The notes under the pieces are model-generated. The model was not told the DNA's origin. It worked only from the letters and a program-made list of their open reading frames with translations, and did not search any database. From contig CAXXRP010000015.1 of NCBI GenBank assembly GCA_963662375.2, positions 62,001 to 126,000 of the forward strand: a stretch of 64,000 nucleotides of DNA. The letters are read 5' to 3'. This stretch comes from UBA11612 sp963662375. Its GTDB lineage: Bacteria; Pseudomonadota; Alphaproteobacteria; Rhodospirillales; Rhodospirillaceae. The position numbers and the translations under genes are program-made. Positions 42,727 to 51,503 of the stretch are shown piece by piece (within the stretch, counting starts at the first letter, position 1; each line of letters opens with the position of its first letter).

Positions 42727-43335
42727 TTGACCAATCATTTGCATCGCGGGGACCTCCCCGCTGATATCACGTTCAAGGACAGCATTGCGGTCGATACGGA
42801 GACCACGGGCCTTCGTCTGCACCGCGACCGATTATGCGTGGTGCAGCTTTCGGCGGGAGATGGTGACGCGCATCTCGTTCAGATTCTACCCGGCATGCCG
42901 GCTTCACATCTCGCCGAGGTTCTATCCGCGCTAAAGCTTGAAAAAATTTTCCACTTCGCGCGGTTTGACCTCGCCATGCTCCGGAAGCATCTGGGTGTAA
43001 ATTGCACCCCGGTTTACTGCACCCGCACGGCCTCGCGTCTTGCGCGTACGAACACGGACAAACACGGCCTTAAGGATTTATGCCGGGACCTTATCGGCGT
43101 CGAAATATCAAAGCAGCAGCAGTCGTCGGACTGGGGTGCGGCAGCATTAACGCAAGAACAGATCGATTATGCCGCCGCTGATGTTCTCTACCTGCACCGC
43201 TTAAAGGGCGCGTTGGAACAACTTATCGACCGCGAGGGGCGCAAGGACTTGGTTGACGCCTGTTTCAGATTTCTCCCCGAAAGGGCGGCGCTGGACTTGG
43301 CTGGATGGGCCGATGAGGACATCTTCGCCCATTAG
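42727..43335 (+). CDS. rnd: Ribonuclease D-like 3'-5' exonuclease
   Basis: A DEDDy exonuclease of about 202 residues, trimming 3' ends of stable RNAs including tRNA. Exo I 'IAVDTETTGLRLHRDRLCVVQLS' (Asp, Glu), Exo II 'FHFARFDLAMLRKHL' (Asp) and Exo III 'YAAADVLYLHRL' (Tyr, Asp) are intact. Only the catalytic domain is present; the HRDC domains of E. coli RNase D are missing, which is the normal short alphaproteobacterial form. The TTG at 42727 is chosen as start because 'TNHLHRGDLP' aligns with the usual N-terminus; the frame is open further upstream through the tRNA, which is not coding. Confidence 0.9.
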   Translation: MTNHLHRGDLPADITFKDSIAVDTETTGLRLHRDRLCVVQLSAGDGDAHLVQILPGMPASHLAEVLSALKLEKIFHFARFDLAMLRKHLGVNCTPVYCTRTASRLARTNTDKHGLKDLCRDLIGVEISKQQQSSDWGAAALTQEQIDYAAADVLYLHRLKGALEQLIDREGRKDLVDACFRFLPERAALDLAGWADEDIFAH

Positions 43336-43620
43336 CACGGCGGGTCGGCGAGTTAACTGTTTGCGATTTATAAATAAAATCTTGAGATACACGGCCCTGA
43401 CAGACGGCGCGTGTTGACCCTCCCTGGGCCAACAGCGATACTTTACGGGCATTTACGTTGCGCCTACGGGGTATCGGGCCTCAACCGGCAAACAGCGCCG
43501 TTTTCGGGGTTATGTATGGTTCGCCTTTGACAGCGGACGCTCGATAACCCACATGAACGGCGTAACTCGGGCGGTGCCGTATGGCGCCGTGTCGAAAGCG
43601 GCGACGGGCAACATAATTCA

Positions 43621-44628
43621 ATGGCCATATCGACGACAATGACGAAGAAAGCGCCGCCCATGAAGTCTCAAACAGCCGCAGCTGACCGGGCTGCCGCCCG
43701 CCGAGTGCTCGATCACGCAAAGCAGGGCCTTGATGTATTGTCGGTGGGTCTTGACGACGGCTTTGTTGGCAGCCTCGATATCCTGGCGCGGGTCGAAGGC
43801 CGGGTGATCGTCTCGGGAATGGGTAAGAGTGGGCACATAGGCGGCAAAATTGCTGCGACGTTGGCATCCACTGGCACGCCTGCATTCTTCGTTCACGCTG
43901 CCGAGGCCAGCCACGGTGACCTCGGCATGATCGCGCACGGCGATGCAGTGCTGGCCATTTCCAATTCTGGGGAAACACCTGAACTGGCGGATCTCGTCTC
44001 TTACACCCGCAGGTTCGGCATACCCCTTGTCGCTATTACCGGCCGCAGGGACTCCAGCTTAGCCACCGCTGCCGACGCCGTGTTGCTTCTGCCCGACGTC
44101 GGTGAGGCCTGCCCGCTGGGTTTGGCGCCCACAACGTCTACCACTCTTATGATAGCGTTGGGCGATGCCGTTGCCGTTGCTCTTCTCGAACGACGTGGAT
44201 TTACTGCTGACGACTTCAAAGTGTTCCACCCCGGTGGTCAGTTAGGCCGCAAGCTCTACAAGGTGGAAGATCTTATGCATATCGGCGATGAACTGCCTTT
44301 GGCGTTGGCGGATACGCCTATGTCGGACGTTGTGATTGTCATGACAAAGAAGACGTTCGGCGTCGCCGGCGTCGTAGACGGCGATGGCTGGCTGATTGGG
44401 ATCGTCACCGACGGCGATTTGCGCCGTCATATCTCCGATGACCTCTTTGCCAAGTCGGCGGCGGATGTCATGACGAAGGCACCTAAGACTACGAGCCGCT
44501 CTATTCTGGCCGCCGAAGCTTTGCGGCGCATGAACGAATGGAAAATCACGAGCGTGTTCGTGGTCGACCACGGCAAACCAGTCGGCATTTTAAGAATGCA
44601 CGATGTCTTGCGCGCGGAAGCCGTGTAG
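43621..44628 (+). CDS. kdsD: D-arabinose 5-phosphate isomerase (KpsF/GutQ family)
   Basis: A 335-residue enzyme converting ribulose 5-phosphate to arabinose 5-phosphate, the first step to KDO of LPS. The SIS domain shows 'VIVSGMGKSGHIGGKIAATLASTGTPAFFVHAAEASHGDLGMI' and 'SNSGETPEL', and two CBS domains follow (about 220-330, 'MTKKTFGVAGVVDGDGWLIGIVTDGDLRRH' and 'NEWKITSVFVVDHGKPVGILRMHDVL'). Complete. It starts the kdsD-lptC-lptA-lptB run, with lptC starting 2 bp after its stop. Confidence 0.94.
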   Translation: MAISTTMTKKAPPMKSQTAAADRAAARRVLDHAKQGLDVLSVGLDDGFVGSLDILARVEGRVIVSGMGKSGHIGGKIAATLASTGTPAFFVHAAEASHGDLGMIAHGDAVLAISNSGETPELADLVSYTRRFGIPLVAITGRRDSSLATAADAVLLLPDVGEACPLGLAPTTSTTLMIALGDAVAVALLERRGFTADDFKVFHPGGQLGRKLYKVEDLMHIGDELPLALADTPMSDVVIVMTKKTFGVAGVVDGDGWLIGIVTDGDLRRHISDDLFAKSAADVMTKAPKTTSRSILAAEALRRMNEWKITSVFVVDHGKPVGILRMHDVLRAEAV

Positions 44629-44630
44629 CG

Positions 44631-45401
44631 ATGGACGCTTCGGAACCCAACGGCGCGGCGGGAGGTGCAGCGGCTAACACGTCGCCGAACCGAACCGATG
44701 GGCGAACTGCGCTTTGGCAGCCACGGCATGCCTCCGCCGCGCGTTCCGTAGCTCAGTACAGCCGGTTTGTCGGTATTATGAAGGTGTTGTTGCCATCTGC
44801 GGCGGGCATCCTCTTACTTTTTATTATCCTCCTGCCTCAGTTCCGCCAGCAAGATGATCGGTTTCGCATCGGCATGAACCTGCTCAAAGGGTCCGCCGCC
44901 GGTACGTTGAGTATGACAAACGCGCGCTATTATGGAACTGACGACAAGGGCCAACCGTATTCTGTTACGGCGATGAACGTTCGTGAACGGCCCGATGATG
45001 ACCCTGCCGTTGATCTTGTCGCGCCTCAGGCCGACATTAGCCTGACCGACGGGACGTGGCTCTCCATTTCCGCTAGGGCGGGTGTTTACAACCGTGATCA
45101 ACAGATGCTGGAGCTCCACGGTAATGTGGCGTTGTACCAGGATCAGGGAAACGAATTTCACACTGCGTCAGCCATCATTGACCTTAAAAAAGGGGAGGCT
45201 TCGGGTAAGGAGCCCGTAAGCAGCCATGGCCCGTTCGGCTCGTTGGAGGCGACCGGTTTCACCATGTCTGAGGCTGGCAGGGTGGTGTATTTTGTTGGTC
45301 CCGCGCGTCTCGTTCTTGATTCGGGTCAGACCGCCGGGTCCGGTAGGCCGTCAAGTGTGGGCAGTGCCGCCCCCAGCGCTAAAGCAGGAGCTGTTCAGTG
45401 A
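44631..45401 (+). CDS. lptC: LPS export protein LptC
   Basis: A 256-residue bitopic protein that hands LPS from the LptBFG transporter to LptA. A hydrophilic N-terminal region of about 45 residues precedes one membrane anchor (MKVLLPSAAGILLLFIILL), followed by a periplasmic beta-jellyroll: 'MTNARYYGTDDKGQPYSVTAMNV', 'DLVAPQADISLTDGTWLSISARAGVYNRDQQMLELHGNVALYQDQG'. The long N-terminal tail is common in alphaproteobacteria. Start at 44631 lies 2 bp after kdsD. Its TGA is overlapped by the lptA start (GTGA). Confidence 0.9.
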   Translation: MDASEPNGAAGGAAANTSPNRTDGRTALWQPRHASAARSVAQYSRFVGIMKVLLPSAAGILLLFIILLPQFRQQDDRFRIGMNLLKGSAAGTLSMTNARYYGTDDKGQPYSVTAMNVRERPDDDPAVDLVAPQADISLTDGTWLSISARAGVYNRDQQMLELHGNVALYQDQGNEFHTASAIIDLKKGEASGKEPVSSHGPFGSLEATGFTMSEAGRVVYFVGPARLVLDSGQTAGSGRPSSVGSAAPSAKAGAVQ

Positions 45402-46333
45402 GGCACTCACAAGCTATAGCGCTGTTGATAAGCACAATGATGGGTCTCCTCGCTCCGCCCATATTCGGTAGTGCGCCCGCGTTGGCGCAATCATTGGTGT
45501 TTGACGCTAAGAACTCCGACCAGCCAATCGAGGTCAACGCCGAGCGGGGTATCGAGTGGCAGCAGGAAAACAAGCGTTTCATTGCTCGCGGTAACGCTGT
45601 TGCCACTCAGGGCGACGTCAGCGTCGCCGGCGACGAATTGATAGCTGATTACCGCTCTCTGGTGGATGGGAGCAACGAGCTATATCGCGTTTTCGCCTCG
45701 GGCAACGTAACCATGAAGTCTGCGTCGGAAACAGCAACCGGTGATGCCGCCGTCTATGACTTCGATAAGGCCGTACTAGTTCTAGAAGGTGACCGCGTAA
45801 AATTAACGACGGAAGACGGCTCCATTATGGCGCGCCGTGCCCTGCAATACTGGTCTAACGAGCGTGTGGCAGTGGCGGAGGGCGCGGCCATGGCGGAAGA
45901 TGCCGAAAGCCGCCGATTATATGCGGATAAGTTGATTGCATTCTTCAGGCAGCCCGAGGCCGGCGCGCCGACTAATGCTGCCGGCCGCGGCCGGGCGGAC
46001 ATCGTGTTTATACAGGCTTTTGGCAACGTACGAATGGAGACCGAGAAAGAAACGGTTATGGGCAATCGTGGCAACTACAATATCGAAAGCGGTATCGCCA
46101 CCCTCGATGGATCGGTTAAGATCACGCAAAATAACAGCCAGCTTGGCGGTGGTTTCGCAGTTATTAACGTTAAGGGAGGCACCAGCCGTCTTTTTGGCAG
46201 TGCAGCTGAAGCCAGAATGCAAAGTCCCAGGGAAAACCTACGGGTGAGGGCCCTCATCGCGCCGAACACGGCTCCGGCGTCTGTGGGTGAGGCGGCTGAA
46301 GGGGCGGATTCCGCGCCGGCGGTCCAAGACTAG
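45398..46333 (+). CDS. lptA: LPS transport periplasmic protein LptA
   Basis: A 311-residue periplasmic protein that forms the LPS bridge across the periplasm. Signal peptide ends near ALAQ. OstA-type repeats: 'PIEVNAERGIEWQQENKRFIARGNAVATQGDVSVAGDELIADYR', 'NVTMKSASETATGDAAVYDFDKAVLVLEGDRVKLTTEDGSI' and 'GNRGNYNIESGIATLDGSVKITQNNSQLGG'. It is longer than E. coli LptA (185 residues) but typical for alphaproteobacteria. GTG start overlaps the lptC stop by 4 bp. The C-terminal 30 residues are Ala/Glu/Pro-rich. Confidence 0.9.
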   Translation: MRHSQAIALLISTMMGLLAPPIFGSAPALAQSLVFDAKNSDQPIEVNAERGIEWQQENKRFIARGNAVATQGDVSVAGDELIADYRSLVDGSNELYRVFASGNVTMKSASETATGDAAVYDFDKAVLVLEGDRVKLTTEDGSIMARRALQYWSNERVAVAEGAAMAEDAESRRLYADKLIAFFRQPEAGAPTNAAGRGRADIVFIQAFGNVRMETEKETVMGNRGNYNIESGIATLDGSVKITQNNSQLGGGFAVINVKGGTSRLFGSAAEARMQSPRENLRVRALIAPNTAPASVGEAAEGADSAPAVQD

Positions 46334-46353
46334 CGGCTAAAGAAGAGGCAAGG

Positions 46354-47139
46354 ATGTCGCCTGATACATTGAAGCCGACGAATACTGACGATACTTCAAG
46401 CCCGGAAGCCGTTCCACATACGGGTTTGGCGGTACGAGAACTCGGTAAGACGTTTAAGGGACGGCCGGTTTTGCGCGATGTCAATTTGTCGGTGCAGCGC
46501 GGCGAGGCCGTCGGCTTGCTGGGCCCTAACGGTGCGGGCAAGACCACATCATTTTACTGTGTGATCGGCCTTATCAGCCCGGATCGCGGAAGAATTTATC
46601 TCGACGGCGAAGACATCACCGCGTTGCCGATGTATCGCCGTGCGCGTTTGGGCATCGGCTATCTTCCTCAAGAAGCATCCATCTTCCGCGGTATGACTGT
46701 TGAAGGCAATATTCGCGCCGTTGCCGAGATCGTCGAGCCGGACAAAGCGCAACAGAGCGCTATTGTCGATGCGCTCTTGCGCGAATTTTCCATAGATCAT
46801 TTGCGCAAGTCTCCCGCATTGGCGCTGTCCGGTGGCGAACGTCGCCGTTGCGAGATCGCCCGCGCCTTGGCGTCGCGGCCAAGTTTTATCCTCCTTGACG
46901 AGCCGTTGGCCGGTATTGATCCGATTGCCGTAGGCGAGATCCGGGAGATGGTGTCGCATCTTAAAGACCGCGGTCTGGGCGTGCTCATCACCGACCACAA
47001 TGTGCGGGAAACGCTCGATATCATCGATCGCGCCTATATATTGCACGAAGGAACCGTGCTGATGGAGGGTCGTCCCTCAGAGATCGTTGCCCACGAAGGC
47101 GTACGGCGCGTTTACTTGGGAGAACGGTTTGCTTTGTAA
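46354..47139 (+). CDS. lptB: LPS export ATPase LptB
   Basis: A 261-residue ABC ATPase that powers LPS extraction with LptF and LptG. Walker A GPNGAGKTTSFY, Q-loop 'GIGYLPQEASIFRGM', signature LSGGERRRCEIARAL, Walker B FILLDEPLAGIDP and switch His in ITDHNVRETL are all intact. An N-terminal extension of about 25 residues precedes the domain. It is followed by rpoN after 21 bp, the standard lptB-rpoN linkage of proteobacteria. Confidence 0.96.
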   Translation: MSPDTLKPTNTDDTSSPEAVPHTGLAVRELGKTFKGRPVLRDVNLSVQRGEAVGLLGPNGAGKTTSFYCVIGLISPDRGRIYLDGEDITALPMYRRARLGIGYLPQEASIFRGMTVEGNIRAVAEIVEPDKAQQSAIVDALLREFSIDHLRKSPALALSGGERRRCEIARALASRPSFILLDEPLAGIDPIAVGEIREMVSHLKDRGLGVLITDHNVRETLDIIDRAYILHEGTVLMEGRPSEIVAHEGVRRVYLGERFAL

Positions 47140-47160
47140 TGGCATGGTGAATGAATAACC

Positions 47161-48657
47161 ATGACCCTCTCACCTAGATTAAATCTCAGGCAGTCTCAAA
47201 ACCTCGTTATTACCCCGCAGTTGCAGCAAGCCATCAAGCTGCTTCAATTATCTGCGGTAGAGATTTCGGCATACGTTGAACAAGAGCTGCAGTCTAACCC
47301 ACTATTGGAAGTCGATGATAGCGGCGAGACAAGTGCTCTTGCGGAGGGTGCGGGCAATACCGATGAACGCCAGGACTCAGAGGTATCCGTTGTCGATACC
47401 GTTGATGGTCAGGATGAGGCGCCGCTTGACATTGATGCCGCTGCCGTCGACGAAGAGACACTGCTCAACTCCGATAGCGGGTTAGACCCGGGCGGCTCCG
47501 ACACATGGGGCGCGGGCGGTTTCAAGGATGGCCTTCCCGATCTCAAGCACACCCTGGCCGATACGCCTGGATTGCGCAGCCACCTGATTCAACAACTTAA
47601 TCTTGCGGTTGATGCACCGGCGGATCGCTTCATCGGCATGTACTTGATCGATCAGTTGGATGAAAGCGGTTATCTCCAAGTCGGGGTAGATGAGGCTGGG
47701 GTTCAACTCGGAGCAGATGTAGCGGTGGTGGCTCGTATTCTCCATCTCCTCCAGGGTTTTGATCCATCGGGTGTTTTTGCACGCGATCTCAAGGAATGTT
47801 TACGGCTGCAACTAGAGGACCGTGATCGCCTGGACCCAGCGATGGCGGCATTTGTGTCGAACATTGAACTGTTGGCAAGTCGCGATCTTGGCAAGTTACG
47901 TAGCCTGTGCGCGATTTCGATGGAAGATTTGCGCGACATGGTCGCGGAAGTGCGGGCGTTGAACCCAAAGCCCGCGTTGCAATTCGAGCGGGTGGTCAAT
48001 GAGGCGGTCATTCCAGACGTTATTATGTCGGTGCGGCCCGATGGGAGTTGGCGCGTAGAGCTCAATTCAGAAAGGTTACCTCGGGTTCTGGTAAACCAAA
48101 GTTACGTGGCGAACATAAGTCGTTCTGCGGTGACAAAAGACGATAAGGCATTTGTGGCTGAGCGTTTGCAATCAGCCAACTGGCTCGTAAAGGCGCTCCA
48201 TCAACGCGCCGAAACGATCCTCAAAGTGGCCCTTGAGCTTGTTAAGCAGCAGGACATGTTTTTCCGCAAGGGTATCACGTACCTCAAGCCCCTTATCTTG
48301 CGGGATGTCGCGGACGCAATTGAAATGCACGAAAGTACCGTGAGCCGGGTGACAACAAATAAATATATGTCGACACCGCGAGGCATATTCGAGCTCAAGT
48401 ACTTCTTTACGCGGTCACTGCCTTCAGCGAGCGGGGGAGATGCCCATTCGGCGGAGGCCGTGCGGCATCGCATCAAAGTTCTTATTGACGGCGAAGTCAT
48501 CACAGATGTTCTTTCCGACGATCGCATTGTCGATATGCTCCGTGCCGACGGCATAGAAGTTGCCCGCAGAACTGTAGCTAAATATCGGGATTCATTGAAT
48601 ATTCAATCCTCCGTCCAACGTCGCCGTGAAAAGGCCCTGAGCCTAGGAGACCGCTGA
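47161..48657 (+). CDS. rpoN: RNA polymerase sigma-54 factor
   Basis: A 498-residue sigma-54. Region I is Gln-rich: 'LRQSQNLVITPQLQQAIKLLQLS'. An acidic region II (about 45-120, 'DSGETSALAEGAG...DEAPLDIDAAAVDEE') is followed by the core-binding and DNA-binding domains; the helix-turn-helix is at 'ISRSAVTKDDKA'/'HESTVSRVTTNKYMSTPRGIFELKYFF', and the RpoN box reads 'ARRTVAKYRD'. Complete. It directs enhancer-dependent transcription of nitrogen and other genes. Confidence 0.97.
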   Translation: MTLSPRLNLRQSQNLVITPQLQQAIKLLQLSAVEISAYVEQELQSNPLLEVDDSGETSALAEGAGNTDERQDSEVSVVDTVDGQDEAPLDIDAAAVDEETLLNSDSGLDPGGSDTWGAGGFKDGLPDLKHTLADTPGLRSHLIQQLNLAVDAPADRFIGMYLIDQLDESGYLQVGVDEAGVQLGADVAVVARILHLLQGFDPSGVFARDLKECLRLQLEDRDRLDPAMAAFVSNIELLASRDLGKLRSLCAISMEDLRDMVAEVRALNPKPALQFERVVNEAVIPDVIMSVRPDGSWRVELNSERLPRVLVNQSYVANISRSAVTKDDKAFVAERLQSANWLVKALHQRAETILKVALELVKQQDMFFRKGITYLKPLILRDVADAIEMHESTVSRVTTNKYMSTPRGIFELKYFFTRSLPSASGGDAHSAEAVRHRIKVLIDGEVITDVLSDDRIVDMLRADGIEVARRTVAKYRDSLNIQSSVQRRREKALSLGDR

Positions 48658-48917
48658 ATCGGCATGTCTGTTTTGCAGCGGCCGGTTCTTGACTTGGTGA
48701 GCACCGCGCGCCTATGGTCCGCCACTTTTTTTGGAGACCTAATCCATTCGTACGCGGACAATGGTTGGGTATGGAAACCCGTCAACTCAGTTTGCGGTCC
48801 GCGGCCTCGGAGCGTATGACAACAGAAATGCACGCCGGCCTAATTGACACATCCAATCCAAGAGATTTGGTCACATTGACCGACCGTAGTACGACAACAG
48901 CGGTGTAAAGGCGCGTT
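48658..48917. other. rpoN-ptsN spacer without a hibernation-factor gene
   Basis: 260 bp between rpoN and ptsN. In many alphaproteobacteria and gammaproteobacteria hpf/raiA sits here. A 64-codon frame (48714-48908) is open but resembles nothing I know and lacks the hpf N-terminal pattern. I see no remnant of hpf. Confidence 0.55.
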
Positions 48918-49379
48918 ATGGAAATTAGTGATATTCTAAAGCCGGAGGCCGTCTTCGCGGACCTTAAGGCCAGCAACAAGAAGCATATTCTTCAGGAACT
49001 TTCGCGGCAAGCTGCAGAAGTAACCAAAATCGACAAGCGCCGAATATTCGAGACGTTGATGGAACGTGAACGTTTCGGGACGACCGGCGTCGGCAACGGC
49101 ATTGCCATCCCTCACGGTAAGCTACGCGACATTGATCGCCTTCATGGTTTGTTTGCACGGTTAGACAAGCCGATTGATTTCGCCGCCATTGATGAGCATC
49201 CCGTCGATCTCGTTTTTCTATTGCTGGCGCCTGAGGGGGCCGGGGCTGATCACTTGAAAGCGCTGGCCCGTATATCCAGGCTTTTGAGGGATAAAACAGT
49301 TTGCAAAAAGCTGCGCGGCGCCAATAGCGCCGACGCACTTTATATGCTGCTTACGCAATCTGAAGCCCAGGCAGCCTAA
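48918..49379 (+). CDS. ptsN: Nitrogen-PTS EIIA component (EIIA-Ntr)
   Basis: A 153-residue regulatory phosphoprotein of the PTS-Ntr chain (PtsP-NPr-PtsN), affecting potassium and nitrogen responses. The phosphorylated His lies in 'TGVGNGIAIPHGKL'. 'FADLKASNKKHILQELSRQAAEV' and 'PIDFAAIDEHPVDLVFLLLAPEGAGADHLKALARISRLLRD' are typical. Complete. Located after rpoN as usual. Confidence 0.95.
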   Translation: MEISDILKPEAVFADLKASNKKHILQELSRQAAEVTKIDKRRIFETLMERERFGTTGVGNGIAIPHGKLRDIDRLHGLFARLDKPIDFAAIDEHPVDLVFLLLAPEGAGADHLKALARISRLLRDKTVCKKLRGANSADALYMLLTQSEAQAA

Positions 49380-49745
49380 GGCTCCATGTGGCTGTTCGCC
49401 AGCAGGAGGCCCCTGTCATGACGCGATCCGCATTCCCTTTTAACTTTGCTTTCGCAATCGGCGTTGCATGTGGATAGCTGGAGCGCCATGCATACGGCAA
49501 CTGCCCAAGCCTAAACGCCCACGCCGCCAGTCGCTGGCAGGAATGAGTTGGCGCGCCTGAGGTTTGCTCCCCTCGTTAGAGTCATCCCAGGGTTAGTGTG
49601 GGCAATTCTCCTCCCGACTTCCATACTTTTCGGTTAACGTCCGGCCTAATTGGCAATACGGTAGCTCGGTCCCGTGACGCACGGTGGAGGCTCAGCGGCC
49701 GAATCGCTATCATGCGCTTCGATATTCGGCGAGGGGGACGGACTG
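49380..49745. other. Spacer between ptsN and the acyl-CoA ligase
   Basis: About 365 bp with no recognised gene. A strong ribosome site (AGGAGG, around 49404) precedes ATG at 49418, which opens only a 19-codon frame (MTRSAFPFNFAFAIGVACG) that looks like the start of a signal peptide and then stops at 49477. It may be the beginning of a decayed secreted-protein gene. No repeats or RNA genes seen. Confidence 0.4.
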
Positions 49746-51374
49746 ATGCCAATAGATGGGTTGATGATGGATCGCCCCTTGATGGTGATATCATTGATGC
49801 AGTTTGCTGCAGCTTATCACTGCGATTGCGCGGTCATTACTCGCAGTATTGAAGGCCCCGTGCACCGTACGACCTATGCTGAAACCTACCGGCGTACCCA
49901 GAAGCTTGCCCACGCGCTGGCGGCCCTTGGCGTTAAGCCCGGCGACCGCGTCGGCACACTAGCGTGGAATACGTGGCGCCATCTTGAACTTTACTATGCT
50001 ATCGCCGGTATTGGCGCGGTCTGCCACACCGTGAACCCGAGGCTCTCCCCAGATCAGATGGCATACGTGGTCGGACACGCTGAGGACCGGTTTATTTTTT
50101 TGGATTCGACCTTTGCCGGTTGTGTGCCACTGCTGAAAGACAAAGCAAGATGCGTTGAGGAATTCGTTGTTTTGACTGACGCAGCCAATGGGGCTGACTT
50201 GGCGTTGAGTGAAGGCCTACTCGTGTACGAGGATCTCCTTGCACCACACCCCGATTGTTACGACTGGCCCGAGCTCGATGAGAACGTGGCGGCATCGCTT
50301 TGCTATACGTCTGGAACTACGGGCAAACCCAAGGGCGTGCTGTATAGTCATCGTGCGTTGGTGCTGCATTCCTATAGTCTTGTCGCCGAATTTAAATTGG
50401 GGCCCGAAAAAATTTCGCTTCCTGTAGTCCCCATGTTTCATGTCAATGCATGGGGCATACCCCACGCCGCGCCCATTGCAGGGGCCCCCCTAGTTTTCCC
50501 AGGCCTCGCCCTAGACGGTCAGAGTCTCTTTGACCTGATGGATGACGAGGGCGTGACCTGTTCGCAAGGCGTACCGACAGTTTGGATGGGCTTGATCGCC
50601 CATATGAGGAAGATCGGTAGAAAGCCTAAGAATCTGGAAAGCGTTGTTATCGGTGGCGCGGCTGCGCCCGAATCTATGGTTGTGGCGTTCGAAGACGAAT
50701 TCGGAATTGAAGTCAACCAGGGGTGGGGTATGACTGAAACAACTCCTCTTGGCGTCTTCAACACCCTCAGGCCCAAGCACCGCGTTCTGCCAAAAGAACA
50801 GCAACTCAAGCAGAAGCTAAAACAAGGCCATGCGGTTTATGGCGTTGACCTCCGCATCGTGGACTCGGATGGACGCGTGCTTCCAAATGACGGCCAGTCT
50901 TCCGGTCAACTGCAGGTTAGGGGGCCTTGGGTTGTCGCCTCCTATTTTAAGGAGGCGGAGAGCCCGTTAACTGTCGATGGATGGTTTGATACTGGAGATA
51001 TCGGCAACTTGGACGAAGATGGGTACTTGCAGATCACGGATCGGGCCAAGGATGTCATTAAGTCGGGCGGGGAGTGGATCAGTTCCGTCGACCTCGAGAA
51101 TGAGGCCATGAGTCATCCAGCCATTGCCCATGCGGCAGTAATTGGCGTACCTCATCCAAAATGGCAGGAGCGGCCCCTCTTAATCTGTGTTCCGGCCGAG
51201 AGGGGGCAGGCTCCGACTTTGGCGGAGGTAAATGCCTTTCTTGCTGACCGAGTGCCGAAGTTTTGGCTTCTAGAGGCCATGGAAATTGTCGAAAGTCTGC
51301 CGCTAGGCGCGACCGGCAAAGTCCTAAAGAACGTACTTAGGGAGCAGTTCAAAGACTACCGTCTGGGTACCTGA
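49746..51374 (+). CDS. Fatty-acid-CoA ligase (AMP-forming)
   Basis: An acyl-CoA synthetase of about 542 residues that activates fatty acids via an acyl-adenylate. P-loop 'YTSGTTGKPKGVLYSHRA', A5 'GWGMTETTPLG', A7/A8 'GWFDTGDIGNLDEDGYLQITDRAKDVIKSGGEWISS' and A10 'LPLGATGKVLKNVLRE' (catalytic Lys) are present. It belongs to the medium/long-chain AlkK-LcfB group by its 'VNPRLSPDQMAYVVGHAEDRFIF' segment. Start at 49746 (MPIDGLMMDRPL) preceded by GGGGGACGG; the upstream in-frame region to 49674 is unlikely. It heads the plus-strand lipid cluster and may feed acyl-CoA to ceramide synthase, an inference from location. Confidence 0.88.
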   Translation: MPIDGLMMDRPLMVISLMQFAAAYHCDCAVITRSIEGPVHRTTYAETYRRTQKLAHALAALGVKPGDRVGTLAWNTWRHLELYYAIAGIGAVCHTVNPRLSPDQMAYVVGHAEDRFIFLDSTFAGCVPLLKDKARCVEEFVVLTDAANGADLALSEGLLVYEDLLAPHPDCYDWPELDENVAASLCYTSGTTGKPKGVLYSHRALVLHSYSLVAEFKLGPEKISLPVVPMFHVNAWGIPHAAPIAGAPLVFPGLALDGQSLFDLMDDEGVTCSQGVPTVWMGLIAHMRKIGRKPKNLESVVIGGAAAPESMVVAFEDEFGIEVNQGWGMTETTPLGVFNTLRPKHRVLPKEQQLKQKLKQGHAVYGVDLRIVDSDGRVLPNDGQSSGQLQVRGPWVVASYFKEAESPLTVDGWFDTGDIGNLDEDGYLQITDRAKDVIKSGGEWISSVDLENEAMSHPAIAHAAVIGVPHPKWQERPLLICVPAERGQAPTLAEVNAFLADRVPKFWLLEAMEIVESLPLGATGKVLKNVLREQFKDYRLGT

Positions 51375-51503
51375 ATTGGGCCCTGCGGCTCCAGCATAGG
51401 GGCTGCTTCGGCAATTGGGGGTGGCGGCTAACCCAGGCTGCAATACTTGTTACATTCGGTGAATTGACTGTTCGCAAGATATAAGGCCTAGAAAGCACCC
51501 GCC

